Part shown: positions 10,001 through 20,250 of the stretch, one piece after another
Layout: the number at the start of each line of letters is the position of its first letter
Numbering within the stretch: position 1 is the stretch's first letter
Source of the DNA: Trichomonas tenax
Taxonomy: Eukaryota; Parabasalia; Trichomonadida; Trichomonadidae
DNA length: 64,000 nucleotides
Reading direction: 5' to 3'
NCBI GenBank assembly: GCA_023091735.1
Contig: JALKBU010000057.1
Span: 1 to 64,000, forward strand
Translations under genes and position numbers: made by a program
The notes under the pieces: generated by a model
Databases searched by the model: none
What the model saw: only the letters and a program-made list of their open reading frames with translations
Told to the model about the DNA's origin: nothing

Positions 10001-11447
10001 CATTGGGCCATTTCGTTAATGTTGAAACATAAATTCTATCGATTTCGTCCATTTGCTTTTGTGCAGATGAACCATATGCATAAGCACCGCCCGGTTCGCC
10101 GTTTTGGATAGCCTGCCAGTACTTAACAAGTGTAGATCTCAATGATCTCGTTTGTCCTTGAATATTTTTGAGAATCATTGAGCACTGCTTGGAAACCTTC
10201 TTAGACCTGATATCGATGATATGGTCAATGCCGCGAATGAAAAGGTGCGTTTGGAGATCATTAAATTCTAATCTCTTTATTTCTTGTGAAGCATTCATGA
10301 GGTCATAGATTCTGCTGTTGTAGATAGCGAGTGTACGAAGGTAGAAACGCCAAACTTTCGCTGATGTATTTTCGTTATGAGCTCCATAAACGATTGGCTT
10401 GAATGTCATATAGTAAGGATGTCCTATCTTGAAGGCCTCGTAGCAATGGCGTAAGTATTGGTTGTTTATCTTCGGATACATTTCTTCGAGTGTTATTTCT
10501 TCGCTTTCCAAGGCTGTGAATATCTCCCTCACCTTCTTTATTTGGGCTCTGACTATTGCAGCAATGATAACATAACCAACAACAATAACAATGAAGAAAA
10601 TCAATAATCTGATAACCCAGTCGAGTTTGAGGAAAATACCAAGAACATCCAATATGAAGCCAGCGCAGAAAACCGCAGAAATGAAAGAAGTGTATGATTT
10701 GTCATGATAAACTTTCCAGAAGATAATCATAAAGATGCCGTAAGCCAAAATCAGTGCAATCGCGACTCTGCACGCGATGGCAATGTTCGTTCCTGCTGTA
10801 GCATTGGCACTTCTCGCGAGAACTCTAATGGCAGTAATAATGTTCGTTTCGAAACCCTGGAGCTCAGCAGACAGAGCAACTGATCTACCGGGAACGAAGG
10901 GAATATATGAATACAGGAAAGCGTTCATAAACAGCAATGTCAATAATAACCAAAAACACAAAATAATCGTGTAAACCCAAACAGTATAGTTGCGTATGTT
11001 TTTGTACAAAAGACCAACATTGTTGCCTATTTGGGATCCTGTTGTCAAAAGAAGTATAGGGCAGACAACTTCTATTAAAACAACGTTAATATAGGTCGAA
11101 AGTTTGCTTAAGTTTGATTTCTTTGTGAAAATGATCGAAAAGTAGAATATGCTGGAGTAGATGCCTACGTACAAAATCATATCCACAGCAAAATTGATTG
11201 TTGACCATGTTTCATTCAGTTCTGTTGCATATAAGTTAAGAAATGGTTCAAGAGGTTTGATACCTGTGCCTGCCTGGTGGAAGTTAGTGAACAATAAACA
11301 CGTAGCCATGCTAATGTAAACCCTTATGAATGTATATATCCACGAAGGGAGCACAAAATTGTCAAGTATGTAAGTGTAGTAGTCATATATTGTCTCGCTA
11401 ATCAGCCCAACCAGTGTCTTTGGTAAAAGCTGCTTCGCTTTGGGCAT
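7008..11447 (-). CDS. Multi-pass membrane protein with PAS and degenerate class III cyclase domain
   Basis: A 1479-aa protein with the architecture of the expanded trichomonad nucleotidyl cyclase family. Six or more membrane helices lie in residues 40-300. After a cytosolic stretch, more helices lie at about 600-920 and 1105-1130 and bracket two large probably extracellular loops. A PAS-like domain occupies about 1174-1265, followed by a charged signalling helix at 1264-1290. The C-terminal domain (about 1290-1479) aligns with cyclase catalytic cores, but the core motifs are replaced. VxFxDIxxFT reads VLFENTIMFA (1306-1315), so the metal-binding Asp is Asn. The GDCYM block reads KKHNM. The NTG loop reads TFSKS. 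The Asn/Arg transition-state pair is not visible. I infer a receptor-like pseudocyclase rather than an enzyme. The reading frame is intact and codon use is normal, which argues for a functional protein. Confidence 0.88.
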   Translation of the reverse strand: MPKAKQLLPKTLVGLISETIYDYYTYILDNFVLPSWIYTFIRVYISMATCLLFTNFHQAGTGIKPLEPFLNLYATELNETWSTINFAVDMILYVGIYSSIFYFSIIFTKKSNLSKLSTYINVVLIEVVCPILLLTTGSQIGNNVGLLYKNIRNYTVWVYTIILCFWLLLTLLFMNAFLYSYIPFVPGRSVALSAELQGFETNIITAIRVLARSANATAGTNIAIACRVAIALILAYGIFMIIFWKVYHDKSYTSFISAVFCAGFILDVLGIFLKLDWVIRLLIFFIVIVVGYVIIAAIVRAQIKKVREIFTALESEEITLEEMYPKINNQYLRHCYEAFKIGHPYYMTFKPIVYGAHNENTSAKVWRFYLRTLAIYNSRIYDLMNASQEIKRLEFNDLQTHLFIRGIDHIIDIRSKKVSKQCSMILKNIQGQTRSLRSTLVKYWQAIQNGEPGGAYAYGSSAQKQMDEIDRIYVSTLTKWPNVQNIYKHYARFLNKICFNRLKGEQYTALAAIQRNIDMLEIRAKRTFPLIPMVLPEADRGAARQQPQNDQGSMLSSGSIGASSELDRNEELDAEISAQNTLYEMGKSASVPINMSVTLFTILAFIVVFGLGVVLTDVLILNKYGIFNTLLEFLSCFTSILFYSSRVVYGQESLVLDALNISYNISQVQDIINSEDPSKLISVRSQILNDISNLVSNIDKLEGLRSGTNQYTGNISFLLTTLKVKMNFLFRNNSGNVINNKQYIPLISGINHQTAVIAGYYDNMTLNPTVTKYNKDFMMMVENNYRVNDVLTEITNYISGSMMTYTNDISKLALTMTIVFAALSVIILPIAIILLKVQAVQYGHIIDSMHKIPTIVIIQHISELSISSDADKNDSAENALQIQDSHGIPTCFVSILVTICICVFIAISFINYYMLTRSTDSFRVLPYQMKNGALLANYIYDQMATIKRIWAVNANNPLNADGSFLAKNVYPGTTEKIEDSVDEALFGIKDNISFGYMLVSSDSRQLFFNSGGTTGTSYHDFFLKFGYVFSLEVDMSELRYFTDFLNDADTFNKDNARLLTMIHYNDAHLSTGVLDNLVSNTFVDMNTVIDSQQRLAILTPVVGFIVLALFLAIFIYFQQRVLSTFRFTIMSLSMLDQKYIQANERLLDIAAGNFTSDGQSDSIPSHYIDCLKASSSDAVIVTNKNFDILEANSTAKSLSTFGNNAKNIEDIMGLPQELRDVADSSSPCTKSFKQTFKTEQGKTYEMDVNVTQSNDGDIIIIMHRDTIGEQLADERSKTEQKLKNIIFRIIPHDFREGFGDSPFKTVLFENTIMFAVRARNITFGPDDDDEKLQAVLAQMKAYHMAVVNASKLAEDCAVVKKHNMAVILCFNLKTQKRTIQQPLAQAFEVLKNIRAECEKVNVKISAAVTFSKSILIGIPSLNKANFNVFSPELTTVLRALDISQDDELLCSKLDRDIPQNLRDKVRQGEDFSHINIADM

Positions 11448-12367
11448 TTTGTAATTAAAAATAAAAAAGCGAGAACGTTTTTTTTTCTAAAAATATAAAT
11501 TGATATTTACTAGATACTGAGCATATTTTATTACAAATTTTGTTCATTTTTTATTCATGATAATACTTCCATGACAACACATATAGTTCTCAAAATAATA
11601 GGATCGCAAAATTGAAAGGAATTGAAAAGTGTGTTCAATTTTATTTTATTTTATTTTTAACAGAATCTTTCTATAGCTATCGTTTTTGTAAAGTTGATTT
11701 TGATTAAAAATACTACAATAAGCATATATTTACTAAATAACAAAGAAAAAGAAAAGATTAAAAGAATAAATATGCAATGTGCATTGAAAGATAGGAAAAT
11801 TCTTGAGTATTTCGACTTTTGTGGTGTGCCTGGGTAAGTTGAGAAATAATCTAAGCATGAATGTTAAACAATAATTATTGAAGCCGAGATTATAGGGCTT
11901 TAAGGATCAAGAGATGTTATTTGAGAGAATGAAACTAAATGTATGACATGCCAAGCTAGTTTATAATGCTGAATATTGATTTGGGGTATAAAATCCAATA
12001 ATTTTGGGTGCTTTCTCGAGAAAAACTAAGCATATTCGCTGCAGCTGAGTTTTTATTTATGTTTGAACTGTTGTAAGCAGCTTTTACTTCATGATATTCA
12101 CCTCAAATCAGCACATGAGTGAAGCCATCATTAAATAGTAAACGGTCTCGTTTGTCAAGTAAAATGGATATTTGGCACGTAAATTTTGCAATATATTTTA
12201 TTTGTCAAAAATCTTCAGAAAATAATCGTACAAATCGAATTAATGATGTAGAGATGTATTTAATTTAAAATAAGGTGCATCCCATTATTTATTTTCGTTA
12301 AATTACACAACAAAATTCATTGAAAAATCTAATTCTCAAAATTTTAAACAAAACGTAGAGATTTTAA
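11448..12367. other. Gene-poor AT-rich DNA
   Basis: No supportable gene, RNA or repeat seen in this stretch between the cyclase-like gene start and the inverted-repeat element. Confidence 0.4.
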
Positions 12368-13452
12368 GGGTGAATACCAGACGATAAGAGGTCCTCTCAA
12401 TTTTATTAACCTTATCATAAAAAGCTATCATTTGAAGGTTTTGTTCAAGAAAATGATGAAAATTTTGCACAAAATCGATATGGTGCCATTCTTTTCTTGA
12501 TGAGCACCTGATTTACCAAGTTCGAAGTTGAAAATATCCGATTCTCAACGTTATTTATTAAATCTCCGTGCAAAATGATGATTTTGAAACTAAATTTTAT
12601 ATCATTACTAACCACATCTCTATTTACAGCTTTCTCCTCACGTTTTGTGAGTATTTGTCGTTCTTACTGACAATATATTTTCAGCATGTTTTGACCAATG
12701 CAAGATTATATAATTGCTCCATTGCTAGATCATTTTTGATACCAATCCAATAAGTAATTACCGTTCTCTACAACAAAAATTAACTTTTTAACATCATCAA
12801 AAATATTTTTATATTTTCTTATCAAATGTGCTGTCTTAATATGCTAAGGCTTACCTATGTGTAATTTGAATAGTAATACGTGGAATGCAAAAGAAATTAA
12901 TTTTGAGCAAAAAATAAAACAATTATTTTTACCAAAATGCGCACTGCATGTATTGTATGGCTTGCGGTAATTGTATACCTATCTATATTTTTCATCATGG
13001 ATCAGTATTTGTATGTTTCGAAAAAGAAAATAGTTAATTATTTAATAAAGTTATATGTTTGCAATGTTTCCATGAATTTTTTATGATATATATTTATCTC
13101 GCAAAGCCTAAATTAATCAGAATTCAATAATAAAATTCGATTTTATTCAAAGTGCATAAATTGTCTTCATTAGTATTTTTGACATTGCCACACATGTTTG
13201 ATTAATATTATTTTGTTTTTTGTTAATATTATGTTTAACGGAAAATCAAAAAATTTTCAACTTTTTTGTGAAAAAGGAAAATCGCCCAATGTGAAAGCTT
13301 TTTCAAAGAAAAGAAAACAGGTATAATGCTCATAACCATTTATAATCATCACCTGAAAAGATAAAAACGTCAATAATCAGGCTAAAAAACGCAAAAACGG
13401 ATAATAACCTTAAGCTGAATTGAGAGGACCTCTTATCGTCTGGTTTGAACCC
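12368..13452. mobile_element. Non-autonomous inverted-repeat element bordered by TTAA
   Basis: A perfect 27-bp inverted repeat lies at 12376-12402 and 13418-13444; its outer part reads ACCAGACGATAAGAGGTCCT. Outside it the similarity continues as TTTAAGGGT on the left and its complement on the right. This places the four bases TTAA at 12364-12367 and 13453-13456, like a target-site duplication. The 1085-bp unit codes for no recognisable transposase. TTAA duplications are typical of the piggyBac and Kolobok superfamilies, but I cannot assign the family from the ends alone. It is probably an internally deleted or MITE-like copy. Confidence 0.65.
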
Positions 13453-13456
13453 TTAA

Positions 13457-14612
13457 ATAAAAGTCTTGGTTATGGAAAGGTGTTCCACAAACTGAATGCA
13501 ACCATAAAAAATATTACCTATATATTTCAATATGTATGCAAAATAATATGACAAAGAATGAAGGAGATATATCGATATTTTATGAAAAACTATGAATTGA
13601 TGGCAAAAATAAAAATTATCGGATTTATGATATAACTAATCTGCTATAATTTGTATTGGCAATAATAAAAGACAAAAATAAGGCAATATATTTTTTTGAA
13701 AATGAATTTGTTTGGAAAAATCCATTTTTAATCATATACTTCAATAAGATTACATATGCAATTCCGATTTATGATGTTAAAAAGCTCCAAAGCGATACTT
13801 TTTGTTCAAAAATTTTCTAAAATAGCTGGAAATAATTTATAGAATATAATGAACTAATAATATTTTTCACCACTTATTCAAAAACATTATACTCATCAAC
13901 ATGTTTTGTGCATTATTTTGGAAAATACGTTTTCAAGTTTCTAAAAATATTTTGTAAAGTTCACGTTCTTATTTTTGTGATCACTATAGTCATATTTTGA
14001 CGATAAAATAGATTTTTTGTTTATAAGGAAAAATACAGACTTTTATTTTTTGATAAAAAATATGAGAGTGATTGTCTTTTTGGGTCCGGACCGGGATTTA
14101 TTGTTGACAAGGTTAATTTCAGTACACCAATGTTACTGTGTTTCAAAGTTTAAATAATATATTTTTGCTGTTTCTTCGGTCATTGCTTCAATTTTTTTTA
14201 ATTATTCAAGCTCTCTCACATATGACAATGCTATATACATCATAGCTCAGTGTGTTATTGTGTTAATTAGTGTTCAATCGTTAGATAATCGGATCTCATA
14301 ATCGAAGATGCGAAAATCCTTTTTTGCTCATTAAATTTAATCTAATTTATCATTGTATTTCATAATACAATAGGTCATTCCTTTAAACAGTTTATATTAT
14401 TTCTATCCTATTTTTTGGCCTTTGAATGATCTGATGGATACTATATAAACATTAAAAACATATATAAACCTGTCTGATAACCTACTCATATTGGATAATT
14501 TGAATATATTTTTTATTTTCAAAAAATATTTTCAATTTCATGATTATGCCTATTAGGAATAGCTAATGCTATGTATTTATATTTGATATGTGATAAACAG
14601 GATAGAATATAT
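13457..14612. other. Gene-poor AT-rich DNA
   Basis: Nothing supportable. A short GC patch GGGTCCGGACCGGG at about 14081-14094 stands out from the AT background but forms no gene or RNA that I recognise. Confidence 0.35.
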
Positions 14613-15884
14613 TTATCTAGAAACATGATTAAAAATAATATTATAGTGCTCTCTATGTATAATATACATTTCGTTTTTTTCTCTGAATGAGAATTCGTTT
14701 TCTGGGAAATCACGAGTGACTTCTTCATGTGTGAATACAGGAATCAATTCATAAGGATCAATACTCTTCCAGTGGCCTTCTCTTACTGCATCCACGACTA
14801 TCTGTGCATATTCTGCGATCCTGGAACTATCAGCATGCTCTTCAGCAGTGTTAGCTTTGTCCATGTATGGATGAATAACTCCAATCATGAACTGATTACT
14901 TAAAATTGCGAGTTGACTGTTTGCTTCATCAAGCATTGTTGTAAACATCAGACACATTCCCGTGCCTTCAGCCATAAATATATTGTTATTAATCATTGAT
15001 CCTTGTGGTGCAACAAGAACTTTAAATGTCATCCATAGCTTCATTGTATAAGTCAAGTTCTTAATATCATCTTGTTCTAACTCCCATTTCTTTCCTTCAT
15101 CGATTCGTGTTATCATATTTAGTGTGTGAAGAATATCTATTTCATTAATAAATCTTCTCTTCTCTCCTTTAGGTCTGTTGAGGACAACGAATCTCGTTGC
15201 TTTATCAAATGTGTTATTTAGTTTGTTGTGAACGAGTTTTCTTATTCTTGTCATTCCGCTGATTGTCGTTCCATGAACGTAAACAAGTGCATTCGTCACA
15301 TACAAATCGTGAACGAAATACTGCTCATCTTTCTTCATAGGAATCATCTTGATGTTCAGTTCAAGGTAATCGAATATCTCCTGCATCTTCTCTTTGTATT
15401 TAGGAGGCGGAACAACATAAAAACCTTTCTTCATCACATCTTCGGGAACGTGAACTATTGCACCGAAAAAGTCATGCACGGTGTGCCCGTACTGCCAAAA
15501 GTGCTGGTAGTAGCAGACGGCGGTTTCGAGGTAGCCTATAGTTTTGATGTGAGGGATGCCGTATATATCTTTATTCGTGAGTCTCAGTGCTCCCATAGTT
15601 GTCGAACAGTTGTATGAGAAATAAGCGTATCTGAAGTGCGTTATATAAACGCTGGACCGTATTTTGATATCTGCTTCCATTCCATGGTTAATTGTCCATT
15701 TATCTGTTGTAATTAGTGCGCGATTGTGATATTGAGGATCGATGATAGTGATAATTTGGGCCATTGATTCGTACATATGCTTGTAGAACCATATTTTCTT
15801 TGATGAATTTAATGAATTTAATGGAAAAATGAGTCTATCGGAGAAGACTATGGATGGATATACCCACATTACGTGTATCATCAT
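14613..15884 (-). CDS. Glycosyltransferase family 61-like protein
   Basis: A 423-aa protein resembling the GT61 (DUF563) glycosyltransferases of trichomonads, which are thought to build surface or secreted glycans in the Golgi. Supporting motifs are W130-QYGH with a following HDFFG, the NRP segment near 236-238 (VVLNRPKG) and the late acidic-loop block VAPQGSMINNNIF followed by EGT (291-308). That block corresponds to the G(A/P).GS...N..F.P..T signature. The N-terminus is odd. The hydrophobic anchor expected for a type II membrane enzyme starts in frame upstream of the first ATG, in a stretch including FWPSVWILTFTIIQT, and has no ATG of its own. Either the protein starts at residue 1 with a shortened anchor, or the original start codon has been lost. 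An unrelated plus-strand frame overlaps this start. Confidence 0.75.
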   Translation of the reverse strand: MMIHVMWVYPSIVFSDRLIFPLNSLNSSKKIWFYKHMYESMAQIITIIDPQYHNRALITTDKWTINHGMEADIKIRSSVYITHFRYAYFSYNCSTTMGALRLTNKDIYGIPHIKTIGYLETAVCYYQHFWQYGHTVHDFFGAIVHVPEDVMKKGFYVVPPPKYKEKMQEIFDYLELNIKMIPMKKDEQYFVHDLYVTNALVYVHGTTISGMTRIRKLVHNKLNNTFDKATRFVVLNRPKGEKRRFINEIDILHTLNMITRIDEGKKWELEQDDIKNLTYTMKLWMTFKVLVAPQGSMINNNIFMAEGTGMCLMFTTMLDEANSQLAILSNQFMIGVIHPYMDKANTAEEHADSSRIAEYAQIVVDAVREGHWKSIDPYELIPVFTHEEVTRDFPENEFSFREKNEMYIIHREHYNIIFNHVSR

Positions 15885-16142
15885 CGTTTGAATGATTGTG
15901 AAAGTGAGAATCCAAACAGATGGCCAAAAAGGACGAAGATGATAAACTGGGATTTTTGTTTGTTCACTTTTTTATTTTATTTTGCAAGTTTCATTATAAT
16001 ATGGAAGAATTTCGATACAGAAAAGTTTTCACCGTCACTTTTCAAAAACTTAAAATCATCAACCTTTATGAATTTAAAGTCCACTGACACTTGCTTTGCC
16101 GAAAAACTTGATAAAATCGATTAATCCCATATTTTATTTTTT

Positions 16143-16315
16143 GACTTCTTGACAAAATGACAAGTAAATTAAATTTTACACGACAAATGTCGAAAATTCG
16201 ACAAATAAATTAATTTTATATGTCAAATTGTATTGATAAAATGGCAAATTTATCGTTAATTTACACGCCAAATTTTTATAATCATCTGACTAATAAATTG
16301 ATATTACATGTCAAT
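16143..16315 (+). promoter_or_regulatory. Phased array of degenerate TTTACATGTCAAA elements
   Basis: Copies start at about 16175 (TTTACACGACAAA), 16193 (TTCGACAAA core), 16215 (TTTATATGTCAAA), 16235 (ATGGCAAA core), 16260 (TTTACACGCCAAA) and 16303 (ATTACATGTCAAT). Successive spacings are close to 20 bp or twice that. The array lies between the divergent GT61-like gene and the BspA-like pseudogene, ending about 40 bp before the latter. A GTCACTTTT element at 16034 lies nearer the GT61-like gene. Confidence 0.5.
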
Positions 16316-16354
16316 TTTTTTTAAAAAAAGATGCCAATCTGACAATGTAAAAAG

Positions 16355-17626
16355 ATGACATTTCGAAATGAAATGATTTTGTTTAAAGCGGTGCTGTTAG
16401 TATAGGTATACACAATGCAGAAAAAGATGTTGAATACGCTGAATTCAGTGATTACATACAGATTGGAAATGGCGTTTCCCCATGTGTTGATTCTGTTTCT
16501 GCATAAATTCTCACAATACCTCCAAAAATTAACGAAAAGAGTATAACTATTATAGGATCCTATGCATTCCATAAATGTCATATCAATGAGATCATTTTAC
16601 CAGAAACTATTCAAAGGATTGATAAAAGAGGATTTGAAAAGTCGACAGTTCAGAATATTGCGTTTCCATCTTCACTTCTTTCGATAGGGCCATATGCATC
16701 TAACTCAACAGTTGCTTGTATACTACATTTTTCATTAGCTACATCATTAGATTTACAAGAAACTTTTCTTTTTGGCAATTCTCGAATCACGGGTGATCTT
16801 ATTCTTCCTTCTACAGTGACATTAATACCAGAGTCCTTTTTGTGGTCCTCTGCAATTAGAAGGTTCAATATTCCAAGATCAGTGAAAGAATTTCGAACAG
16901 GAGTTTTCATCGCATGTTATAACATGTTATAACTTAGAAACTCTCACTTCTGATAGTCCAAATTTTGTTGTTCACAACGGAATCCTCTACAGCTTTGATT
17001 TTAAGACCTTAATTAGATATCCAGTTGGTGCTACAATAGATATATTACCCACTGTTAGAAGCTTTCACCATGGCGCAATGTCATCAACTTCAATCCCGGA
17101 TTTTGTTCTAAAAAGTAATGTTGCTGAATTTGGAAGAGATTGTTTTCGTGCAACTTCTCGATTGATAACATGTGACTTGAGTTGCTCTAAAGCTACATCT
17201 ATGCCATTCGCAATGTTTTCTGGATGTTCTAGGCTCACAAGAGTAATCCTTCCCACCAAAACATCCGTGCTCGATAATCACATGTTCAATGATTGCAATG
17301 TACTTTTAGAAATATATTTACCTGCTGCAATTACATCTATTGGGTATTATTTTATTAGTACTGAGTCAGTAAATATATATTACTGCGGTGTTAACAAAAT
17401 AACATATAAACAAAATCTGCCCGCAAATTACCAAATTCATGTAATATCGACTTTTCCTTTTGATACACTTCTTAATCAAACAGTTGCTGACAAGAACTTC
17501 CAATGCTCTGCAAAAACAATGAACTGCAGCTACGAAAATCCAATCGCCGTCGTATTCACATATCATCAGATTTGTTACACAGTTCGATTTTCTATCACTT
17601 TCTTATTCCAATTCATATTCATGTAG
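16355..17626 (+). pseudogene. Broken BspA-like leucine-rich repeat surface protein gene
   Basis: The plus strand reads as Treponema-type leucine-rich repeats (TpLRR) of the BspA-like family, the largest candidate surface family of T. vaginalis. Diagnostic pieces are DYIQIGNGVSP, INEIILPETIQRI, GDLILPSTVTLIPESF, NGILYSFDFKTLIRYPVG and TRVILPTKTSVLDNHMF. The frame is broken at least twice: an in-frame TAA at 16504-16506, and an exact 10-bp tandem duplication at 16913-16922 / 16923-16932 that shifts the frame between two otherwise continuous repeats. A further shift near 16400 separates the first ATG (16355) from the repeat frame. The C-terminus ends in a hydrophobic stretch that could be the remains of the usual membrane anchor. 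Confidence 0.85.
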
Positions 17627-20044
17627 AAATATTCTGTATTTAGAAATATATAATACTGTCTGATTGGCAAGTTTTTCGGCAGATTATATTGAATATGATT
17701 TTGTTATAGAGAATTCACTATTTCTATTATAATATTATAATACAACCATACCATGTGATTATTGCATTATGAAATCTGATCAATGTTATGATTTAATCTC
17801 CAAAAAACACTATATTTTTCAAATAAGGAAAAATGGATGATATATTTCCGCTAACGAACTTGGTACTTTATTTAAAATTCGTGATTTGAAGATTGATATC
17901 AGCATCATCGTGAGGCAAACTTCGATCTCTATAAGTATATATAATAGTAATCCCAAAATAAACACTTATGTGTTTTAATGAATTAGACAAAAAAATCTTT
18001 ATGGACAATTTATTGGCTTTGGCGATGCACAAATGCTTTACTGTGATGACTATAACCAAAGGTTCTAATCTAAAGCATCTGTGAGAGGAGACAGCAAAAG
18101 AATTCGAAATCTGACTGAGAACATTGGAAATGATTGGCTAAAAAGGAGAAAAACTTTAACCGCGTTTATTTACAATGTAAATATAATAATTTTATTGAAG
18201 ATTTAAAGAAATTAAAAAATAATTTTCTGTTGAAAGATGCCCTAAATCAAGACTTTTTTGTTGCCTTTATAACTTGGAATAACATTGACTCAAAAGTTTA
18301 AAACTTATATGGTACTATGCTACTATATGTATAGAATATGTGTCTAGAATAATGATTTGATAATAGTAATATCTGCCAAATTAAAATTTCGAACTTCGTC
18401 GCAACATGTAAAGTTATAAGTTTGAATACATAGCACTATTTTCCAAAATGTGTATCATTATTGTGCATGATTACAAAGGATAAAAACTAATATTCGAAGT
18501 TCTGATTGATTTTTAAATTTGAACGAACTTTTCAAATATTTGAAAGAAAAAATTCATAATCATATTGAATTTTAAAAATCAATCAGAGTCTCACACAGGC
18601 AAGATAAATCAGAATAACTTTAAAAGTATAACTTGCTCATTTTAGAGATTAGTGCTATGTATTGAGTTTTGAAAAAAGTCTAATATTTAAAGAAAATTAA
18701 ATTTATTTTTTTCGAATATCAAAGATATTCGGTCAATATTAATTGAGCTTAAAATTTAAATCTATTAGATAATGTGTGTATCACCAAATCTTAATTTGGA
18801 TGGTGCTATGAGGCAGTGGATTTTTTTTCAAAAATCGCTTATCGCTCAACCTCAATTGAACTCATTTTTTGAAAAAAATCAATAAATGATGAAATGTGAG
18901 TATACAATAGGGATGCAACTTTGGGAGATATTTTGGATTCTGAATGTAAATAAAAACTTTCTGGAAGATTTTCTGGAAATAATTTGATTTGAGAGTGCTT
19001 CCTGCTTCTTTCCATTTCCTGTCAGATGTAAAGCCCTAGTTGACAAAAACATGAATATGAGTGCATTAAAACCAGCTTCCATTAAGAAACTGAGTGGCTA
19101 TAATAAAATTGAAAAATCCTCTTTTTTTGTGACAAATAATATGATGTTACAAACAAAATGTCAAAATTTTATTCGACCAATAAGTTTTAGAAAATGGAAC
19201 CTGGATAAATCCAGGATTATTTACAAATTTGCATCCCTATATACAATGTATAGATATTCTATATTCAATCAAATGACATCGAAAAGATGTATTTTCAATA
19301 TTTCGTAGAATCATTTTGCTATATTAGTACTTTCTAATAGCAAGGATAACAGTCCGTGTATTTTGCTGACGGTTCAATGGGTTTACTAGTGTAACTAAGA
19401 TCGGATTTCCATGGTGAATTTGTTTATACAACAAATTTTGGCGAACAATGGTGGCATGAAGACTGTAATCGATAGGTGATTGTTTGTATATACTGTAATT
19501 AGCGCTTCCTTTGCAGAACAAGCTGATTTTGCGGGGATCAAAGAAATAATAAACATTCACATTGATAAACAGAGAAGCAATTTAATCCAACAAATAGGCA
19601 TGCAATCGTGTGTAGCAATTGTTTATTCGAAAATTATCGCCAAAATTTGGTTCAGGACCATAATAATCACAAGGCTTTTGCAAAATAGCATTATATTCGC
19701 AAAATTATCATACAATTATATAATAAAACCGATATTATGCAATCTAAAGAGTAAAATGTGCTTTTTCCGCTCTAAATTAGGAAATTTTGTTATTTACGAT
19801 AAATTTTGAGTTTCAAACAATAAATATATATATAAATATGTACCATTTGTTCGAGTTATATGAAAAAAAAAATAAAATGTCAAAACATAAGTCGCTCATC
19901 TGACATCCCCTCAATTTAGGGACTGGGACAAAATAGAACAACGTGCTTTTCTGACATGTAACTTATTTTTGGTATGTAAAGTCAGGATGTCAAAATAAAG
20001 GAAAGTGACGTGTTTGCGCGGGAAAAATGGAAAAGTGTCAATAG
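17627..20044. other. Gene desert, AT-rich
   Basis: No gene, RNA or clear repeat that I can support. Short open frames here have no family features and low-complexity composition. Positions 19953-20000 carry GACATGTAA and GATGTCAAA elements followed by AAAGTGACG. Confidence 0.4.
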
Positions 20045-20250
20045 GTTGAAATGGATTGAACTCAATGTTGGAAGCCAAAGAAGACTTCATTATGAGTAGT
20101 TGTGACCTCATTGTGAAGGATGACCTGGTGATCTAGCAGAGATGCATCCAGATGCATATTCAACAGAAGCATGATTGGATGCATGGCGAGGTCGGCCTGA
20201 GACTTCTAAAGCCTTCGAGTGGCCAAACCAGGCCCTAACAAGAACCCACT
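20045..20250. other. GC-rich island in AT-rich desert
   Basis: About 200 bp near 50% GC, far above its surroundings. It contains near-repeated GATGCATCCA / GGATGCATG segments and a GAGGTCGGCC..GGCC segment. The minus strand is open from about 20246 to 20121 without an initial ATG. Motif elements lie directly upstream (19953-20000), as for expressed genes here. It could be a noncoding RNA gene, a short coding exon or a repeat fragment. I recognise none of the standard RNAs in it. Confidence 0.35.

Noticed and set aside
15873..16124. An 83-codon plus-strand frame with one hydrophobic segment overlapping the GT61-like start
   Set aside because: It overlaps the promoter and start of a better-supported gene. 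Its hydrophobic run is what AT-rich DNA gives by chance.
16650..16910. An 86-codon minus-strand frame
   Set aside because: Antisense of BspA-like repeats; the plus strand gives clear TpLRR units.
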